64,000 nt of DNA from Paracidovorax anthurii (GTDB lineage Bacteria; Pseudomonadota; Gammaproteobacteria; Burkholderiales; Burkholderiaceae_C): positions 62,001-126,000 of the forward strand of contig NZ_QLTA01000009.1 in NCBI RefSeq assembly GCF_003269065.1. The letters run 5' to 3'. Of this stretch, positions 59,572 through 64,000 are shown one piece after another (position 1 is the stretch's first letter; every line of letters starts with the position of its first letter). Below the pieces are notes generated by a model. It did not search any database. It was not told the origin of the DNA and saw only the letters and a program-made list of their open reading frames with translations. A program made the position numbers and the translations under genes.

Positions 59572-60507
59572 ATGCCCAGGCCCGCCCGCTACAGCCCTTC
59601 CCGCCGCACGGCGGCCGCAGCGCCCGCGCCGCTCGTGGCCCCGTTGCCGGCGGGCGCGCCCGCCCCGTCCGCCCATCCTTCCGGCGATCCGGAAACCCCC
59701 GCCCCCGTGGCCCCGGCGCGCCGGCGGCCTTGGCTGTGGCCGGGCTGCGCCGTGCTCACCGCCGCGCTGCTCGCGGCGGGCCTGGGCTGGGTGGCCTGGC
59801 GGCTGCCCCCGGATGCGCCGCGCATCACCCAGAAGGACATCGACGCGGCCGTGCTGCGCACGCTGGAAACCCAGCCCCTGCCCTCGGCCGCCGCGCGCGC
59901 GGCCGAGGCCGTGGCCCCGTCGGTGGTGCGGGTGACCGGCTTCGGCCGCAACAAGAAGGGCAAGGAGGAAGAGCGCGGCATCGGCACGGGCGTGGTCATC
60001 GTGGACAAGGGCGTGATCCTCACCAACCTGCACGTGGTGCGCGGCGCCGCGCGCGTCCAGGTCACCTTCGCCGACGGCTCGGACAGCGACGCCACCCTCA
60101 CCGGCGCGCAGCCCGAGAACGACCTCGCCGTGCTGCAGGCCCGCAAGGTGCCCGACGACCTCGTGGCCGCGCCGCTGCGCTCCACCCAGGGCCTGAAGCC
60201 GGGCGACGGCGTGGTGGCCATCGGCTTCCCGTTCGGCATCGGGCCCTCGGTGTCTTCGGGCGTCATCTCGGGCCTGCAGCGCGAGTTCGAGTCGCCCCAG
60301 GGCAAGCAGGAGATGCGCAACCTCATCCAGTTCGACGCGGCCGCCAACCCCGGCAACTCGGGCGGGCCGCTGCTCACGCTCGACGGCGAGGTGATCGGCA
60401 TCGTCACCGCCATCCTCAACCCCACGCCCGCGCGCACCTTCATCGGCATCGGCTTCGCCGTGCCCATCGAGAACGCGGCCCAGGCGGCCGGCATGCCGCC
60501 GTTCTGA
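59572..60507 (+). CDS. membrane-anchored S1C (HtrA-like) serine protease, no PDZ
   Basis: 311 residues. A Pro/Ala-rich N-terminus, one membrane helix at about 52-75 (LWPGCAVLTAALLAAGLGWV), then a trypsin-like domain in the periplasm with catalytic His in ILTNLHVV, Asp in ENDLAVLQ and Ser in NPGNSGGPLL. DegP/DegS relatives normally have a PDZ domain after about residue 310; here the protein ends at the protease domain. A plausible envelope stress or processing protease; substrate unknown. A MoxR-type gene follows after 37 bp. Confidence 0.9.
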   Translation: MPRPARYSPSRRTAAAAPAPLVAPLPAGAPAPSAHPSGDPETPAPVAPARRRPWLWPGCAVLTAALLAAGLGWVAWRLPPDAPRITQKDIDAAVLRTLETQPLPSAAARAAEAVAPSVVRVTGFGRNKKGKEEERGIGTGVVIVDKGVILTNLHVVRGAARVQVTFADGSDSDATLTGAQPENDLAVLQARKVPDDLVAAPLRSTQGLKPGDGVVAIGFPFGIGPSVSSGVISGLQREFESPQGKQEMRNLIQFDAAANPGNSGGPLLTLDGEVIGIVTAILNPTPARTFIGIGFAVPIENAAQAAGMPPF

Positions 60508-60544
60508 ACCGCACGCCCCGCCCCATCCACGCCCAGGAGACCCC

Positions 60545-61553
<1,009 letters not shown>

Positions 61554-61576
<23 letters not shown>

Positions 61577-62603
61577 GGTCGCCCGGCCGGCCACCTCGCC
61601 GCCCGGCACGGGCGCGGCCGAACGCCTGCTGCGCCGCATCGAGTGGACCGTGGTCCGCCGCCTCGACGGGCTGCTGCAGGGCGACTGGCGCACGCTGATG
61701 CGCGGCGCCGGCCTGGACCTGGCCGACCTGCGCGAATACCAGCCGCACGACGACGTGCGCCACATCGACTGGAACGTCACCGCGCGCCTGGCCACGCCCC
61801 ACGTGCGCGTGTTCACCGAAGACCGCGACATCGACGCCTGGTTCCTGCTCGACCTGAGCCCCTCGGTGGACTTCGGCCCGCCGGGCCGCGCCAAGCGCGA
61901 CCAGCTCACGGGCTTCGTCGCCGTGCTCGCGCGCCTGCTCACGCGCCACGGCAACCGCGTGGGCGCGGTGCTCTTCGGCGATGCGGCCCGTGCCGGCCGG
62001 CACCCGCGCGGCGCGCCCGATGCCGTGCTGCCACCGCGCTCCGGACGCACCCACGTGCTGCGGCTGGTCGATGCGCTGCTGGACCCGCGCGGCGGCCCCG
62101 CGGCGCCCCGCACCGCCGCACCGCCGCCCGGCGCCACCGAACTGCACCGCCTGCTGGAGACCGCGGCCCGCACGGTGCGACGGCGCTCGGCCGTGTTCGT
62201 CGTCTCCGACTTCCTCAGCGCCCCGGGGTGGGAACAGCCGCTGGCCCGGCTGGCGCAGCGGCACGACGTGGTCGCCGTGCGCCTGCTCGACCCGCTGGAG
62301 CTGGAGCTGCCCGACGTGGGCCTGCTGCGCCTGCGCGACCCCGAGACCGGCGAACAACTGACCGTGGACACGCGCGACAGGGCCTTCCGCCACCGCTTCG
62401 CGCGGCTCGCCGCCGACCGCGAGGCGGCGCTGCGCGCGGCGCTGGCGCGCGCCGGCACGGACACGCTCGAACTCGCCACCGACGACGACCTGCTGGAGGC
62501 GCTCGTGCGCTTCATGGAACTGCGCGGCCGGCCCGTGCGCGCGCGCCAGCGCGCGCCGCTCGCCCCCGCGCCCCGCGCCGCACCCGCGCTGGCCGGCGGC
62601 TGA
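61554..62603 (+). CDS. DUF58 domain protein
   Basis: 349 residues. DUF58 core: GLLQGDWRTLMRGAGLDLAD, LREYQPHDDVRHIDWNVTAR, then a vWA-like part with WFLLDLSPSVDFGPPG and VVSDFLSAPGWEQPLARLA. The ATG at 61554 lies inside the end of the MoxR gene, so translation is coupled. Members work with MoxR ATPases and vWA proteins, probably at the envelope; the biochemical role is not established. Confidence 0.9.
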
Positions 62604-62642
62604 GAAGGTGTGACAATCCCGCGACCCGAAGGAACCGCCCCC

Positions 62643-63692
62643 ATGGTCTTTCTCTGGCCCACCTTCCTCTGGCTGCTGCTCGCGCTGCCGGTGCTCGTGC
62701 TGCTCTATGCGTGGCTGATGCGCCGGCGCAAGGCCACCGCCCTGCACTACCCCGCGCTGGGCCTCGTGCGCGAAGCCCTGGGCACCCGCGGGCGCTGGCG
62801 CCGCCACCTGCCGCCGCTGCTGTTCCTGCTCGGGATCGCGGCCCTGCTGGTGGCGGCCGCGCGGCCGCTGGCGGTGATCACGCTGCCCTCGCAGCAGCAG
62901 ACCATCATGCTCGCCATGGACGTCTCGGGCAGCATGCGCGCGGCCGACGTGCTGCCCGACCGGCTCACCGCCGCGCAGAACGCCGCCAAGGCCTTCATCA
63001 CCGACCTACCGCGCCACGTGCGCGTGGGCATCGTCGCCTTCGCCGGCAGCGCGCAGCTCGCCCAGCTGCCCACGCAGAACCACGAGGACCTGATCAAGGC
63101 CATCGACAGCTTCCAGCTCCAGCGCGGCACGGCCACGGGCAACGGCATCCTGCTCTCGCTCGCCACGCTGTTCCCCGACACGGGCATCGACATCTCCGCG
63201 CTCGGCGGCCGGCAGGCGATGCGCCCGCAATCCATCGACGAGGTGGGCCGGCCGCAGCAGCGCGGCGCCGGCCGCCCCGCGCCGGTGGCCCCGGGCTCCT
63301 ACACCTCCGCCGCGATCATCATGCTCACCGACGGCCAGCGCACCACCGGCGTGGACCCGCTGGAGGCCGCGCAATGGGCCGCCGACCGCGGCGTGCGCGT
63401 GTACACCGTGGGCGTGGGCACCGTGGCGGGCGAGACCATCGGCTTCGAGGGCTGGTCCATGCGCGTGCGGCTCGACGAGGAAACCCTCAAGGCCGTGGCC
63501 CTGCGCACCAACGCCGAGTACTTCCACGCGGCCACCGCGGCCGACCTGAAGAAGGTGTACGAAACCCTCAGCTCGCGCCTCACGGTGGAGAAGAAAGAAA
63601 CCGAGATCTCCGCCCTGCTCGCGCTGGCCGGCGCGGCGCTGATGGTGCTGGCGGCGGGGCTGTCGGTATGGTGGTTCGGGCGGGTGCTGTAG
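62643..63692 (+). CDS. vWA domain membrane protein (BatA-like)
   Basis: 349 residues. An N-terminal membrane helix (FLWLLLALPVLVLLYAWLM) and a second (HLPPLLFLLGIAALLVAA) precede the vWA domain with intact metal-ion site MDVSGSMRAADV (DxSxS), the Thr-loop GTATGNGI and IIMLTDGQRTTG; a C-terminal helix ends the protein. Forms a MoxR-DUF58-vWA set of the Bat/aerotolerance type. ATG 62643 was chosen; an upstream start within 33 nt lacks a ribosome site. The TAG stop touches R1 copy G. Confidence 0.92.
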   Translation: MVFLWPTFLWLLLALPVLVLLYAWLMRRRKATALHYPALGLVREALGTRGRWRRHLPPLLFLLGIAALLVAAARPLAVITLPSQQQTIMLAMDVSGSMRAADVLPDRLTAAQNAAKAFITDLPRHVRVGIVAFAGSAQLAQLPTQNHEDLIKAIDSFQLQRGTATGNGILLSLATLFPDTGIDISALGGRQAMRPQSIDEVGRPQQRGAGRPAPVAPGSYTSAAIIMLTDGQRTTGVDPLEAAQWAADRGVRVYTVGVGTVAGETIGFEGWSMRVRLDEETLKAVALRTNAEYFHAATAADLKKVYETLSSRLTVEKKETEISALLALAGAALMVLAAGLSVWWFGRVL

Positions 63693-63748
63693 CGTTTCGG
63701 GCCTGATGTCGCCGATTTCATTGAATAGTTCGCTACCAATTCAATAGC
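63692..63748 (-). repeat. dispersed repeat R1, copy G
   Basis: Minus strand: GCTATTGAATTGGTAGC, core CGGCGACATCAGGCCCG at 34-nt spacing. It lies between convergent vWA and NIF3 genes, its far end at the vWA stop. Confidence 0.85.
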
Positions 63749-63804
63749 AAACCACTTTCGGCGGGGCTGACCGTCCCTACTGCGCCAGCACCGCCCCCTG
63801 CCCC

Positions 63805-64000
63805 TCAGGCCGGGTTGTCGATCTCGATGAAGCGGTGCTCCACGCCCAGCGCGTCGGCCACGTGCGCGGCCGCGGCGGGCGCGCCGTAGCGCTCGGTGGC
63901 GTGGTGGCCGGCCGCGATGAAGGCCACGCCGGTCTCGCGCGCCAGGTGGGCCTGCGGCTCGGAGATCTCGCCCGTGATGAAGGCATCGGCCCCGGCCGCG
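63805..64000 (-). CDS. NIF3-like dinuclear metal-centre protein (5' end off window)
   Basis: C-terminal 64 residues only: ADAFITGEISEPQAHLARET, GVAFIAAGHHATERYGAPAA, ALGVEHRFIEIDNPA-stop. ITGE and GHHATE are the conserved metal-binding segments of the NIF3/YbgI (GTP cyclohydrolase I type 2-like) family. Function of the family is uncertain. Confidence 0.88.
   Translation of the reverse strand, partial: AAGADAFITGEISEPQAHLARETGVAFIAAGHHATERYGAPAAAAHVADALGVEHRFIEIDNPA

Overview
The window is about 70% G+C, gene-dense DNA from a betaproteobacterium, most likely a Comamonadaceae member of the Acidovorax/Paracidovorax type. I base this on codon usage, an Omp32-like general porin, TctA/TctB genes, cytochrome-c-type urate oxidation and several dispersed short repeats. 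No rRNA, tRNA, CRISPR array or phage was seen.

Purine-ring catabolism dominates positions 1-29000. A truncated nucleoside/sugar-type ABC ATPase is divergent from xdhA-xdhB (xanthine to urate). The accessory gene xdhC and puuD (membrane cytochrome-c urate oxidase) lie about 9.7 kb further on. They are followed by uraH (5-hydroxyisourate hydrolase), a glycerate 2-kinase, a GntR/FCD regulator, puuE (allantoinase), a uraD-allC fusion, an M20 hydrolase and a DctA-like symporter. Together they give a route xanthine > urate > 5-hydroxyisourate > OHCU > allantoin > allantoate > ureidoglycolate, with glyoxylate carbon recovered as glycerate. Shared TTGTRYGC-type sites lie before the regulator and before the symporter. 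Between xdhB and puuD sit a lower-GC TetR/SDR island with a promoter-operator, a diguanylate cyclase, a Crp/Fnr regulator, a porin and an EAL-CBS-GGDEF protein.

Positions 21983-22755 hold a small HYD1-like ADP-ribosyltransferase-type protein and an overlapping tiny membrane protein, an orphan toxin/immunity candidate. Positions 29000-46700 carry a chemoreceptor, NADP-malic enzyme (maeB), an SDR, a START-domain protein, a patatin lipoprotein, AraC and HDOD regulators, a yellow/MRJP-like lipoprotein, a nitrate/taurine-type ABC transporter, a hydroxypyruvate isomerase, an XRE-cupin regulator behind a perfect 32-bp palindrome, and a GNAT.

Positions 47000-49400 contain an isolated ureD followed by a protein that matches the 2-oxoglutarate-dependent ethylene-forming enzyme in every active-site motif I can check. 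Positions 49400-64000 hold an atypical SDR, an EamA exporter, tctA-tctB, a type II secretion/type IV pilus ATPase, a spermidine-synthase-like protein, a hypoxanthine-DNA glycosylase, tatD, a DUF2892/ArsR pair, an AhpD-like protein, an S1C protease, a MoxR-DUF58-vWA cluster and the end of a NIF3-family gene.

Three dispersed repeat families overlie this. R1 is about 57 bp, nine copies, always with 34 nt between a GCTA-type head and a CGGCGAC core; three copies lie inside xdhA, xdhB and puuD. M is a 268-270 bp foldback element, two full copies plus five end fragments, with compensatory changes in its stems and ends abutting stop codons. R3 is about 75-85 bp, five copies, mostly just after terminators.
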